Below are positions 1-7,637 of a DNA stretch of 18,013 nt, one piece after another. Both the position numbers and the translations under genes were made by a program. Location: NCBI GenBank assembly GCA_964633715.1, contig CAZWHQ010000064.1, positions 1 to 18,013 on the forward strand, given 5' to 3'. Every line of letters starts with the position of its first letter. Positions within the stretch are counted from its first letter, which is position 1. The DNA comes from JAUWVG01 sp964633715. GTDB lineage: Bacteria > Acidobacteriota > Aminicenantia > Aminicenantales > Aminicenantaceae. Below the pieces are notes generated by a model, which was not told the DNA's origin, did no database searches, and saw nothing but the letters and a program-made list of their open reading frames with translations.

Positions 1-45
1 CGCCCTTTCAAGGCGGCAGCACGGGTTCAAATCCCGTCGGGGGCG
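1..45 (+). tRNA. tRNA-Glu (anticodon TTC), 3' part only
   Basis: The window opens inside this gene. The anticodon arm is visible, with loop CTTTCAA and anticodon TTC at 7-9. It is followed by the T arm (ACGGG, loop TTCAAAT, CCCGT at 21-37), the 3' acceptor strand CGGGGGC (38-44) and discriminator G45. The D arm and 5' acceptor strand lie upstream of the window. The arm closely resembles E. coli tRNA-Glu from memory. No CCA is encoded; the sequence continues CT and then a T run. Confidence 0.9.
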
Positions 46-56
46 CTTTTTTTTTA
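46..56 (+). terminator. T-run directly after tRNA-Glu
   Basis: Nine T residues (47-55) start two bases after the discriminator base. There is no separate hairpin in front, so if this terminates transcription the tRNA acceptor/T-arm structure must act as the stem. It could equally be only the processing trailer. From about 57 to 270 I see no gene, only a 10-bp palindrome (64-73) and a short TCTCT/AGAGA hairpin (105-118) without a T tail. Confidence 0.4.
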
Positions 57-270
57 CTCCAAACCAAATTTGGCAACTGTCGATCAGCAAAGAAAAAATG
101 ATGCTCTCTTCAAAGAGATGAAAAGAGAATGCTAGATAGACCATTTGCAGGTTGTCATGAAAGGACAAATTGAACAAACTCTTTTACACATCTGATAATT
201 TATAGAGAAAAACCCTGATTGAAACTGTAAATCTCGACTAAAATCCGATATCAAAAAGAAACTTTTGTGT

Positions 271-328
271 AAAAAAAAGAACCTTCCGTTCTTTTACGGT
301 CGAGCCGTTTTAGAAACGGAAGGTTCTT
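271..328 (-). terminator. Rho-independent terminator of the Cys-rich receiver gene
   Basis: Perfect 14-bp inverted arms lie at 277-290 and 315-328. Read on the minus strand, the second arm runs into eight T residues (the A run at 271-278 on the plus strand). The 24-nt loop holds an inner 4-bp hairpin (ACGG 296-299 / CCGT 305-308). It sits about 25 nt after the stop codon of the minus-strand gene ending at 353 and marks the end of that transcript. Confidence 0.85.
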
Positions 329-352
329 AATAAATAAATATTAATATTGCGA

Positions 353-1150
353 TTAATGGTCGGTTCTTTCCGACTTATCCATTACCGGTACTTTCCGCAT
401 ATGCTGTTGTTGAATTTTCTTTTTGTTTTCGGCTTTGAGAATCTTCTGGCGATCGATTTCGTCTTGAATAATCTGGTGCAGTTCGCAGCTTTCACAATTG
501 AAGAGCTGTGAACAGGAACGGCTGGCCACCTCTCCACTCATGAAGTATCTGCACTGATGCCTGCCTGATTGAGCGGAAAGCTTTTCCAGAAATGGTTGGA
601 TTCTCGGATCGCTGCTGAATTTTTCTTTGGCCATCAACTGCTGATGGAACTTGCATGTTCTCTGACACTGGTATCCCAGAGTACACGCTCTTTTATTGAC
701 GATGCCGGCTTGAGTCCAGATGCATGGTGCGATAATTTTTTCTTCGAACAAGGGAGGCTCTTCCACTGCAGGTGTTGGGACCACATCCACCTCAAAAGAC
801 TGCTGGATTAATGTTTCCAGGTAGTTTGGCTCAAATGGTTTTTGTATATACTTGGTTGCACCTTTTTTCATGGCCTCTGTTTCTGTTTCCAATGTCGGGT
901 ATGCAGTAATAATGATCACTCTTGCTTCTGGATTCTTGGCTTTGACTTCTTCTAGAATGGATAGTCCATCCCGGCCCGGCAGCCTCAGATCTATGATCAT
1001 GATTTTATAATCTGTCATATTGAGGTTTTCCAGGGCTTTTTCTCCATCATTAGCGCCGTCGACCTTGTGTCCCTCACCCGAGAAATAATCGAGCAAGGCT
1101 TCTCTCATAATATCTTCATCCTCAATAACGAGCATGGCTTCTTTTTTCAT
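353..1150 (-). CDS. Receiver-domain protein with two C-terminal four-cysteine modules
   Basis: A 265-residue protein. Residues 1-120 are a CheY-like receiver: acidic pocket E10/D11, phospho-acceptor D54 in a DLRLPG context, T82 and K104 (QKPF). After a proline-rich linker come two copies of a Cys module: C143, C156, C162, C166 (spacing 12, 5, 3) and C200, C213, C219, C222 (spacing 12, 5, 2). Each has an aromatic residue two positions after the first Cys, a Gly in the middle, and Arg two residues before the second Cys. The paired CxxxC/CxxC pattern suggests metal or Fe-S binding, or redox sensing; this is inference. No DNA-binding or enzymatic output domain is visible. The start is supported by AGGAGGACA just upstream. 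A sigma-54 promoter precedes the gene and a strong terminator follows it, so it is probably monocistronic. The output function is unknown. Confidence 0.88.
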   Translation of the reverse strand: MKKEAMLVIEDEDIMREALLDYFSGEGHKVDGANDGEKALENLNMTDYKIMIIDLRLPGRDGLSILEEVKAKNPEARVIIITAYPTLETETEAMKKGATKYIQKPFEPNYLETLIQQSFEVDVVPTPAVEEPPLFEEKIIAPCIWTQAGIVNKRACTLGYQCQRTCKFHQQLMAKEKFSSDPRIQPFLEKLSAQSGRHQCRYFMSGEVASRSCSQLFNCESCELHQIIQDEIDRQKILKAENKKKIQQQHMRKVPVMDKSERTDH

Positions 1151-1191
1151 TGTGTCCTCCTGTTGGATTTTGTTTTCACAACAGATGTTAT

Positions 1192-1207
1192 TGCAATGAT
1201 TGTGCCA
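1192..1207 (-). promoter_or_regulatory. Sigma-54 (-24/-12) promoter for the Cys-rich receiver gene
   Basis: On the minus strand the sequence is TGGCACAATCATTGCA. It matches the RpoN consensus TGGCAC-N5-TTGCA at every conserved base, with GG and GC at the correct spacing. The predicted transcription start is near 1182, giving a leader of about 32 nt before the ATG at 1150. I scanned for other such sites by eye and found none in the window. The gene immediately upstream encodes a sigma-54 activator, its likely partner. Confidence 0.82.
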
Positions 1208-1344
1208 ATAAAGATAAAACAGTAATTAAATTATCAAATAATATTATAAGTTGTTCATATTAAATGAAATAATAAAGTAGAGAAGGAGTGGATAAAAAAG
1301 GGCCGGGATCTGAAGTGTAAATAATTAAGACACTAGCTGTCTAA

Positions 1345-2685
1345 TTAATGTACGGTTTCATTGTATTTTTTTATTTTGTTGTAAAGGGTCATTCGTTGAA
1401 TGCCGAGAATTTTTGCGGCTTTAGTGATATTTCCACCCGTTTCTTTGAGGACAGAAAAAATATGATTTTTCAACACCGCATCAACTGTTTTTTCTTCTTC
1501 AGGAGTGGGATGAACGATGTCTGAAGGAAGTTCCTCCATTTGGAGTGTGCTTTTTTTTGTCAGGATGACACAACGTTCGATCATGTTCTCTAATTCTCTG
1601 ACGTTGCCTGGCCAAGAATAATTCAGCATAAAACTGATCACTTCAGAGGAGAATTTTTTGATATCCCGGTTGTTTTCATCCGCATATTTTTTAAGAAAAA
1701 AGTAAGCCAAGGGGAGAATATCCTCTCGTCTCTCTTTGAGTGGGGGAACATGAATGGTGACCACATTAAGCCGGTAATAGAGATCCTTCCTGAATTTTTC
1801 CTGTTTAACCAGCGTTTTAAGATCTTTGTTTGTGGCGGCAATCAGACGGACATCCACATCTATTTCTTCATTGCTGCCGACCCGCGTGATCTTTTTCTCC
1901 TCAAGAGCTCGGAGAAGATGGACTTGTGTATTGGCGTTGATTTCTCCGATTTCGTCTAGAAAAAAAGTGCCTGTATCCGCAGCTTCAAATTTCCCTTTTT
2001 TATTTTCGACAGCTCCTGTGAAGGATCCTTTTTTATGGCCAAAAAGTTCAGTTTCCAGCAAACTCTCAGGAAGAGCAGCACAGCTCGTAATGACAAACGG
2101 TTTGTCACTACGCCTGCTCTGTTGATGAATAGCCCGAGCGATGACTTCTTTTCCAGTCCCCGTGGCCCCAATGATGAGGACGGTTGCGTTGGTGGGTGCA
2201 ACGGTTTTGATGAGTTCGATGATTTTTATCATGCTGGAGCTTTTGGCTATAATCCCCTCGAATTGAAATCGCTCATCTATCTGACGCCGCAGAGAGATGT
2301 TTTCCTCGATGAGTTTCTGATGCTCCATCAAATTTTTCATGAGCAGCTCGACTTTTTCCGGACAGAAAGGTTTTTCTATATAGTCGTGGGCCCCTTCTCT
2401 CATTGCAGTGATGGCTGTTTCAACGGTGGCATGCGCCGTTATGATGACAGATGAAATTGTAGGCACGATCTTTTTGGCCTTTTTCATCAGCTCGATTCCA
2501 TCCATTCCGGGCATGATCAGATCGGTCAGAAGAATTTTAAACGGTTTTTTTTTGATCTTTTGGAGTGCTTCCTGACCTGAACCGGCAATATCTACGGCAT
2601 ATCCAACGCTTTCCAGCCAATCGCGGAGAGATTCTCTGACGATATCTTCGTCATCGACGATGAGGATTTTTGCCTCATTTTCCAT
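1345..2685 (-). CDS. NtrC-family sigma-54-dependent response regulator
   Basis: A 446-residue protein with the standard three-part layout. The receiver domain is residues 1-120 (D11/D12, phosphosite D55, T83, K105). The AAA+ sigma-54 activator domain spans about 143-375, with Walker A GATGTGKE at 173-180, a GAFTGA-type loop written GSFTGA at 220-225, and Walker B FFLDEIG at 241-247. A C-terminal Fis-type helix-turn-helix (about 410-442) binds upstream enhancers. It activates RpoN polymerase when phosphorylated, by family knowledge. The ATG lies inside the end of the upstream kinase gene (11-nt overlap) and is preceded by GGAGGTC, so the pair is translationally coupled. The sigma-54 promoter directly downstream, before the Cys-rich receiver gene, is the obvious target. 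The precise regulon and symbol cannot be given. Confidence 0.95.
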   Translation of the reverse strand: MENEAKILIVDDEDIVRESLRDWLESVGYAVDIAGSGQEALQKIKKKPFKILLTDLIMPGMDGIELMKKAKKIVPTISSVIITAHATVETAITAMREGAHDYIEKPFCPEKVELLMKNLMEHQKLIEENISLRRQIDERFQFEGIIAKSSSMIKIIELIKTVAPTNATVLIIGATGTGKEVIARAIHQQSRRSDKPFVITSCAALPESLLETELFGHKKGSFTGAVENKKGKFEAADTGTFFLDEIGEINANTQVHLLRALEEKKITRVGSNEEIDVDVRLIAATNKDLKTLVKQEKFRKDLYYRLNVVTIHVPPLKERREDILPLAYFFLKKYADENNRDIKKFSSEVISFMLNYSWPGNVRELENMIERCVILTKKSTLQMEELPSDIVHPTPEEEKTVDAVLKNHIFSVLKETGGNITKAAKILGIQRMTLYNKIKKYNETVH

Positions 2686-4174
2686 CCATGACCTCCAGAT
2701 ATAATGTAAAGGTTGTCCCTAAATCGGGCTGACTGTCTACGTCTATCCGTCCTCCATGCTGCTTGATGATACCATGAACTACGGGCAGTCCCAGTCCCAC
2801 GCCTTTGCCCTTTTCTTTTGTCGTAAAAAATGGAGTAAAAAGCTTGCTGAGATTTTCTTCTGGGATTCCTATCCCCGTATCAGCGATATCGATTTTGACG
2901 GTGTCTTTCATGAGACCGTTCACTTTTGTTTCTGCAGCCCTTGAGGTTGTGATTGTGAGTGTTCCCCCGTCGGACATAGCCTGTATGGCATTCAGGATGA
3001 TATTGATCAAAACCTGCTGAATTTTTTCAAAGTCAGCACGAATGGGGGGAAGTGTGGGATCCAAATTCTTTTCAAGTCTGATGCTTTCAAGATTGATTTG
3101 ATGTTCGACAAGTTGAAGGGATGCCTCGATAGTGGCGTTCACTTCGATGGCCCTTATGTTGGGTTCGGATTGGCGGGAGAAGTCGAGGAGGTTTTTGATG
3201 ATACGGGTGGTTCTCTCCAGCTCACTTTTCATCTTCAAAAGCTGCTTTTCGGTGGATTCTGTTTGAATGGTTTGATCTGAATATTTTTTTAGGAGGAGAG
3301 AGACATAGACTAAAATCCCGGCTAAAGGATTGTTGACTTCATGAGCGACACTGGCGGCGAGCTGACCCAAGGATGCCAATTTTTCCGTTCTGATCAACTC
3401 CGCTTCGGTTTGTTTGCGCATGGTGATATCTTCACCTGATGACAGAGTGCCATAAATATGTCCGCTTTCATCTGTTATGGTTGTGTTGTGCCAGTCGATG
3501 ATGCGCTCCTCTCCGGCCTTGGTCACAATCAAGTTTTCGTAGTCTTCGAGTTCCTTGGTTTTACCGGCCATCACGGCCGCGAAGGTTTGTTTTCGTTTTT
3601 GGCGCAGAGCTTCGGGTACAACGAGGTCAAACCAGTTTTTGCAGAGGATTTCATTTTCCTTGAAACCCAAAACTTCAGTCCCTTTTCTATTGATAAGCGT
3701 GACATTGCCTGTTTCGTTGATGGCGACTATAATCACACCAGCGATATTGAGATACTGCTGGGCCCGGTTTCTTTCCTCCCTGAGTTTTCCCCACAGTCCC
3801 TTGTGTTTGGTCAGATCTCTAAAGTTTTCGACCGCACCGATGATTGTATTTGATTGATCTCTCAAGGGAGATGAAGTGATGTTAACTGGAACTTCTTCTC
3901 CGGATTTGTTTTCAATTACGATCTCATAGTTGTAGATCGGCTTGCCTGTCTTTATCGTTTTTTCCAGCGGACAAACCTCCTCACAGATTTCAGTACGCAG
4001 GATATCACAGCAGTTCTGTCCCAGGGCTTCTTCCTTTGTATAACCGGTGATCTCTTCAGCCGAGTGGTTGAATGATGTGATCTGTCCCTCTTCATTGATA
4101 GTCAGGACTCCGCCTTCCATGCTTTCAAAGATGTCTTTCAAAATGTCTTTTGAGGTCTCGTCTTTATTGTTCAT
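2675..4174 (-). CDS. Soluble PAS-PAS sensor histidine kinase (NtrB-like)
   Basis: A 499-residue kinase, partner of the NtrC-type regulator it overlaps. PAS 1 (about 12-122) contains four cysteines (C55, C56, C64, C68) in a CC-x7-C-x3-C cluster. PAS 2 is about 135-255. The HisKA H-box is SVAHEVNNPL with H278; the ATPase domain shows the N box (N391/N395), DTGIGIP from D432, an FTPFFTTK segment (447-454) and GKGVGLGL (456-463). There is no signal peptide or transmembrane segment, so it senses a cytoplasmic cue. An ATG-less extension up to 4456 is open in frame but overlaps the symporter gene. I chose the ATG at 4174 because AGAGG precedes it, the N-terminus then fits a PAS protein, and a promoter lies just upstream. 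The redox or metal role of the PAS cysteines is inference. Confidence 0.93.
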   Translation of the reverse strand: MNNKDETSKDILKDIFESMEGGVLTINEEGQITSFNHSAEEITGYTKEEALGQNCCDILRTEICEEVCPLEKTIKTGKPIYNYEIVIENKSGEEVPVNITSSPLRDQSNTIIGAVENFRDLTKHKGLWGKLREERNRAQQYLNIAGVIIVAINETGNVTLINRKGTEVLGFKENEILCKNWFDLVVPEALRQKRKQTFAAVMAGKTKELEDYENLIVTKAGEERIIDWHNTTITDESGHIYGTLSSGEDITMRKQTEAELIRTEKLASLGQLAASVAHEVNNPLAGILVYVSLLLKKYSDQTIQTESTEKQLLKMKSELERTTRIIKNLLDFSRQSEPNIRAIEVNATIEASLQLVEHQINLESIRLEKNLDPTLPPIRADFEKIQQVLINIILNAIQAMSDGGTLTITTSRAAETKVNGLMKDTVKIDIADTGIGIPEENLSKLFTPFFTTKEKGKGVGLGLPVVHGIIKQHGGRIDVDSQPDLGTTFTLYLEVMDGK

Positions 4175-4243
4175 GTTAGCCTCTTTTTCTGAAATTAGAC
4201 CAGTAAAACCATTTGAATTCCCTAAAATTGGAGATAAAAGATA

Positions 4244-4272
4244 ATTATAGGTGTAAAAAACTTTGGTGGCAA
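4244..4272 (-). promoter_or_regulatory. Sigma-70 promoter for the kinase/NtrC operon
   Basis: On the minus strand: -35 TTGCCA (4267-4272), 17-bp spacer, -10 TATAAT (4244-4249, perfect). The expected start is near 4237, a leader of about 63 nt before the kinase ATG at 4174. It makes the two-component pair independent of the symporter upstream. Confidence 0.7.
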
Positions 4273-4285
4273 CACTTGAATTGCC
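4255..4285 (-). terminator. Weak terminator-like hairpin after the symporter
   Basis: A 5-bp stem (GGCAA 4268-4272 / TTGCC 4281-4285, 8-nt loop) lies just past the symporter stop. On the minus strand a six-T run follows seven bases later (plus-strand A run 4255-4260). The stem is short and overlaps the -35 of the kinase promoter, so read-through is likely. Confidence 0.25.
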
Positions 4286-4290
4286 TGCGG

Positions 4291-5829
4291 TTACCAGAAC
4301 ACTATGTAGAGAGCGATTGTCGTCACAATAACGGCCAATCCCAGCCAGACAACTGTTAGGGAGGGTTTGAGATCGATTTTGACTCTTGTCGGAAGGACTT
4401 TGGGCTTTTTCAAAGGTTTTAAAATTGTGACAATTGTCATGGCCAGAATCAGGCAAACAAAAGTGATAGCCATCTTGTTTAGGAATACGATATGTTCAAA
4501 ACGCTTGAGATGCAGGATCCCATAGATGGGAACGTTGAGGATCAAACCTGTTATGGCTGCCGCAGAAGGGGCGCGTTTGACAAACAATCCGAAGATAAAA
4601 GCCGCTAAAATTCCTGGAGAGATATATCCTTGAAAATCCTGGATATAGTGGAATATTCCTTGAAACTTGGGATTTCCCAGTTGAGGAGCAATGAGACATC
4701 CGATCAAGACAAAAACAACAGTCATTACCCGTCCGAATAAAATCAGAGTTTTAGGTGAGGCTTCTTGTCTGAAATGCCGCTTATAGAGATCCATTGTGAA
4801 GATGGTGGAGGCCGAATTGAGCATGGAATCGAGTGAACTCATGACAGCCCCGAATATGGCGGCGAAAATGAATCCTTTCAGACCTGCTGGGATGAGGTTT
4901 TTTATGAGCAGAGGAAAGGCCTGGTCGGAAGTGGCCATCTGGCCTTTGAAAAGCTGGAGAGCCATAATTCCTGGAAAAATGATGATAAAAGGGATGAGAA
5001 GCTTTAAACCGGCGGCAAAAACAATCCCCATTTGTCCTTGCTTTAAACTCTTGGCTCCTAGAGTGCGTTGGGTGATGTACTGGTTAAGGCCCCAGTAGTA
5101 AAAGTTGGGAATCCAGATACCAAGGAAAAGAGCGGTCCAGGGGATTTCGACGTGATTGGAGGGAAGTATCATGTGGAGTCTGTCTGCATTGGTATGGAAA
5201 AAATTGCTGACCCCCCCCACGGCGATGAAACCCAGAACCATTGTGATGGCGCACCCGATGACTAAGGCAGATCCTTGAATCAGGTCGGCCCAGACCACGG
5301 CTCTCAATCCGCCGTAGGCGGTGTAGAAGGCAGCGATAATACCGATAATCCAAACGGCCAAAGTAAGATCAATATTAAAAATGGTGTGGAGTGTCAGGCC
5401 TCCGCTGTAAAGAACGGCCGCAATGGTGACGGCGACGTAGATAATCACTGTGTAAAAGGCCATTATGGCCCGGGGGACCGGACTGAATCGATGTTCGAGG
5501 TATTCCGGGATGGTGAAGATCCCGCTTTTAAGGAATTTGGGCAAAAAGAATATGGCCACAATAACAAGAGTGATGGCCGCAATCCATTCATAACTGGCTA
5601 CGGCCATTCCCACATTGCCTGCACCCTGTCCGGACATTCCGACGATCTGTTCTGTGGAGATGTTGGAAGCGATTAAGGAGAATCCGATCAAGTACCACAT
5701 GAGGTTCCTGGATGCCAAAAAGTAATCCTCACTGGTCTCTTTTTTTTGACGGCTTTTGTAGAGGCTGATCCCGACAACACAACCGATAAAGGCCAGAAAT
5801 ACGGCAATATCAGTCCATCTCAGTTCCAT
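4291..5829 (-). CDS. Na+/solute symporter of the SSS family, vSGLT-like (probable sugar)
   Basis: A 512-residue membrane protein, rich in hydrophobic helices throughout, of the usual SSS length. It aligns by eye along its length with Vibrio vSGLT as I remember it. Residues at vSGLT ligand or gate positions are present: N56, Q61, E81, N242, Y245 (NFYYWG), K276 and Q397. The Na2-site serines S331/S332 and D182 are also present. That supports Na+-coupled uptake of a hexose or similar polyol/sugar in the inner membrane; the exact substrate is inference. The ATG has AAGGGA 8 nt upstream and lies inside the 3' end of the small membrane-protein gene (20-nt overlap), so the two are translated together. 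No sugar catabolic gene is in the window to narrow the substrate. Confidence 0.93.
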   Translation of the reverse strand: MELRWTDIAVFLAFIGCVVGISLYKSRQKKETSEDYFLASRNLMWYLIGFSLIASNISTEQIVGMSGQGAGNVGMAVASYEWIAAITLVIVAIFFLPKFLKSGIFTIPEYLEHRFSPVPRAIMAFYTVIIYVAVTIAAVLYSGGLTLHTIFNIDLTLAVWIIGIIAAFYTAYGGLRAVVWADLIQGSALVIGCAITMVLGFIAVGGVSNFFHTNADRLHMILPSNHVEIPWTALFLGIWIPNFYYWGLNQYITQRTLGAKSLKQGQMGIVFAAGLKLLIPFIIIFPGIMALQLFKGQMATSDQAFPLLIKNLIPAGLKGFIFAAIFGAVMSSLDSMLNSASTIFTMDLYKRHFRQEASPKTLILFGRVMTVVFVLIGCLIAPQLGNPKFQGIFHYIQDFQGYISPGILAAFIFGLFVKRAPSAAAITGLILNVPIYGILHLKRFEHIVFLNKMAITFVCLILAMTIVTILKPLKKPKVLPTRVKIDLKPSLTVVWLGLAVIVTTIALYIVFW

Positions 5830-6058
5830 GAGTGTTCCCTTTTGAAGATTTATCTCTTTCTATCTCTTTTTTGCGTTTTTTGTAAAAATAAAAGAGCAAT
5901 ACGGCCGGAGCCTGGTACATGACAATGATGACAGGGGAAAGAATAAGCCAGTACATGTTAAAGTCAGGGATAAAAAGGAGGAAAAAGGCCACAAATCCCC
6001 CTATGGAAAACAGGAAACTTCCAATAATCCAGAGCGGGGCATAGAGCTTTTTTTTCAC
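5810..6058 (-). CDS. Small two-helix membrane protein, possible symporter partner
   Basis: An 82-residue protein: a short basic N-terminus, hydrophobic helix about 8-31, a second about 35-58, then a strongly charged lysine/glutamate-rich tail (59-82). The predicted topology places both ends in the cytoplasm. The start is GTG at 6056-6058, because an in-frame stop lies five codons upstream and no ATG occurs before the first helix; no clear Shine-Dalgarno is seen. It overlaps the symporter start by 20 nt. Small membrane subunits paired with SSS transporters are known in other families, such as the DUF4212-type partners, but I do not recognise this sequence as a member. The accessory role is inferred from overlap alone. 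Confidence 0.75.
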   Translation of the reverse strand: MKKKLYAPLWIIGSFLFSIGGFVAFFLLFIPDFNMYWLILSPVIIVMYQAPAVLLFYFYKKRKKEIERDKSSKGNTHGTEMD

Positions 6059-6212
6059 GGTGTTTTTATATCATAAAAATCTCTTTTATAAAATAATTCC
6101 GTTAGCCATCCATTGGATGAGCCCTTCATTCAAGGCAAGAATTTTTATGACAAAAAAAGAGAGCAAAAAGGATTGAGTCAAGGAAGATAATTCTTTAGAC
6201 CCGCAAATGAAT

Positions 6213-7637
6213 TCAACTGAGCGGGAAATTGACAGTAATCGTTGTGCCTTTTCCGACTTGGCTGTCGACTGAAATCTCGGCATGGTGAAATTCGACGATC
6301 CACTTTACGATGGACAGGCCTAGTCCGGCTCCACCGGTCTCTTTGGACCGTGAGGGATCTACAACATAAAACCTGTCGAAGATCATGGGGAGGGATTTCT
6401 TGGGAATGCCGATCCCTGTATCCCTGATCTGAAAAAAAGCGGTTTTTTCTTTTTTTCCAAGGGATATCTCAATCTGGGCTCCTGAATCTGAATAGCGAAT
6501 CGCATTGTCCAAAATGTTGGCTGCCATTCGTTCCAGAAGCTCCCTGCTTCCCTTGAGCTGGACGGGCTTGATATTTTTTGTGTCAATAGATATTTGTTTA
6601 TTGGATGCAGAGGGAGTGCGGAATTTGATGACCGCATTCAGCACTCCATCCAGGTCCACAACTTCCGCGCCCTTTGACCTGTCCATAGCCTCGACTCTCG
6701 AAAGAAAAAGCAGGTCATCGATGAGTTTTTCCATCCGCTCGGATTCTTCGAGGACGCTGTTGAGTGTTTTGAGGTATTCTTCTTTTGGCCTGTCCTTCCT
6801 CAACAGGACTTCGATCTCGCCGCGGATAATAGTTAAGGGGGTTCGCAGCTCATGAGAGACATCCCCGGAGAATTGACGGATTTTATTTATGGACTTTTCC
6901 AGCCGGGCGATCATGCTGTTAAAAGTATCAACCAGAGCTCCAATTTCGTCCTTGCGGTTTTTCAGTTCGATGCGGAGAGAGAGGTCCTCAGCCGTGATAT
7001 CTGCGGCTGTTTTGACGACACTTTTTACAGGATGGAGTGCTCGATTGATGATAAAGCTGCCACCAAGGGATGCGAGCAGCATGATGATTAAACCAGTTGC
7101 ACCCATGTAGATCAACAGGCGGTTGAGAGCGGCTGTGGTGGCCTCTAAGGACACGCCGACCTGTAGGATCAAGGGACCTCTTACGGGAAAAAGAAACACA
7201 CGCAACGGGTAAGAGCTGAGCCGGTCGTCTTCGACTGTTCGATAGATATAGCTGTCGATATCCGATCTGTCTGCCCTGATATACGTGTGTGTGTCCAAGA
7301 TAAAGGCGCCGTCCGGAATCCGTTTTGAACGGATGACGCATTTTATCTCCCTCTCTTCTCCTTCTGTGATTTCAACGACCTGGATAAAGGGTTCGTAGGA
7401 GGCATACCGCGTTTCTGCTTTTTCGATCGCTTCCTCCCACGTGACACCTCGTGTTCTCCACCATTTTTCGTGCACTTCATCCGTGATGGCCACAAGCGCC
7501 TTGTCGAGATCATTCATTTGGCCCTCTTTAAACCCCTGAAGAAGGAAAAGGCCTGCGAGGATAACAATGACTCCCAGGATGACGATATACCAGACTGTCA
7601 GTTTAAATGCGAGAGACCGGAACCGTTTAATTTTCAT
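6213..7637 (-). CDS. Membrane sensor histidine kinase (HAMP, OmpR-partner type)
   Basis: A 474-residue kinase. Transmembrane helix 1 is about 14-36, followed by a periplasmic sensor of about 135 residues (37-172) that I do not recognise, helix 2 at about 175-197, and HAMP at about 198-252. The HisKA motif FSGDVSHELRTPL has H262; the ATPase domain has N374/N378, DTGIGIP at 406-412 and GGAGLGLS at 435-442. The layout is that of CusS/heavy-metal-like kinases, but no metal ligands stand out in the sensor, so I do not assign a signal. The start overlaps the regulator stop by 11 nt with no separate ribosome site, implying coupling. A short CCCGC/GCGGG stem spans the stop codon but lacks a T tail. 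Confidence 0.93.
   Translation of the reverse strand: MKIKRFRSLAFKLTVWYIVILGVIVILAGLFLLQGFKEGQMNDLDKALVAITDEVHEKWWRTRGVTWEEAIEKAETRYASYEPFIQVVEITEGEEREIKCVIRSKRIPDGAFILDTHTYIRADRSDIDSYIYRTVEDDRLSSYPLRVFLFPVRGPLILQVGVSLEATTAALNRLLIYMGATGLIIMLLASLGGSFIINRALHPVKSVVKTAADITAEDLSLRIELKNRKDEIGALVDTFNSMIARLEKSINKIRQFSGDVSHELRTPLTIIRGEIEVLLRKDRPKEEYLKTLNSVLEESERMEKLIDDLLFLSRVEAMDRSKGAEVVDLDGVLNAVIKFRTPSASNKQISIDTKNIKPVQLKGSRELLERMAANILDNAIRYSDSGAQIEISLGKKEKTAFFQIRDTGIGIPKKSLPMIFDRFYVVDPSRSKETGGAGLGLSIVKWIVEFHHAEISVDSQVGKGTTITVNFPLS

Noticed and set aside
157..195. 12-codon plus-strand frame starting MKGQIEQ
   Set aside because: Too short and without a clear ribosome site or conservation evidence.
2035..2454. 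139-codon plus-strand frame opposite the NtrC-type gene
   Set aside because: An antisense shadow of the AAA+ domain; no ribosome site.
4175..4456. Open N-terminal extension of the PAS kinase frame (94 extra residues)
   Set aside because: It runs into the symporter coding region, has no domain-like sequence, and the ATG at 4174 has both a ribosome site and a promoter upstream.
6200..6225. CCCGC/GCGGG stem over the membrane-kinase stop codon as a terminator
   Set aside because: The loop is 16 nt and no T run follows on the minus strand.
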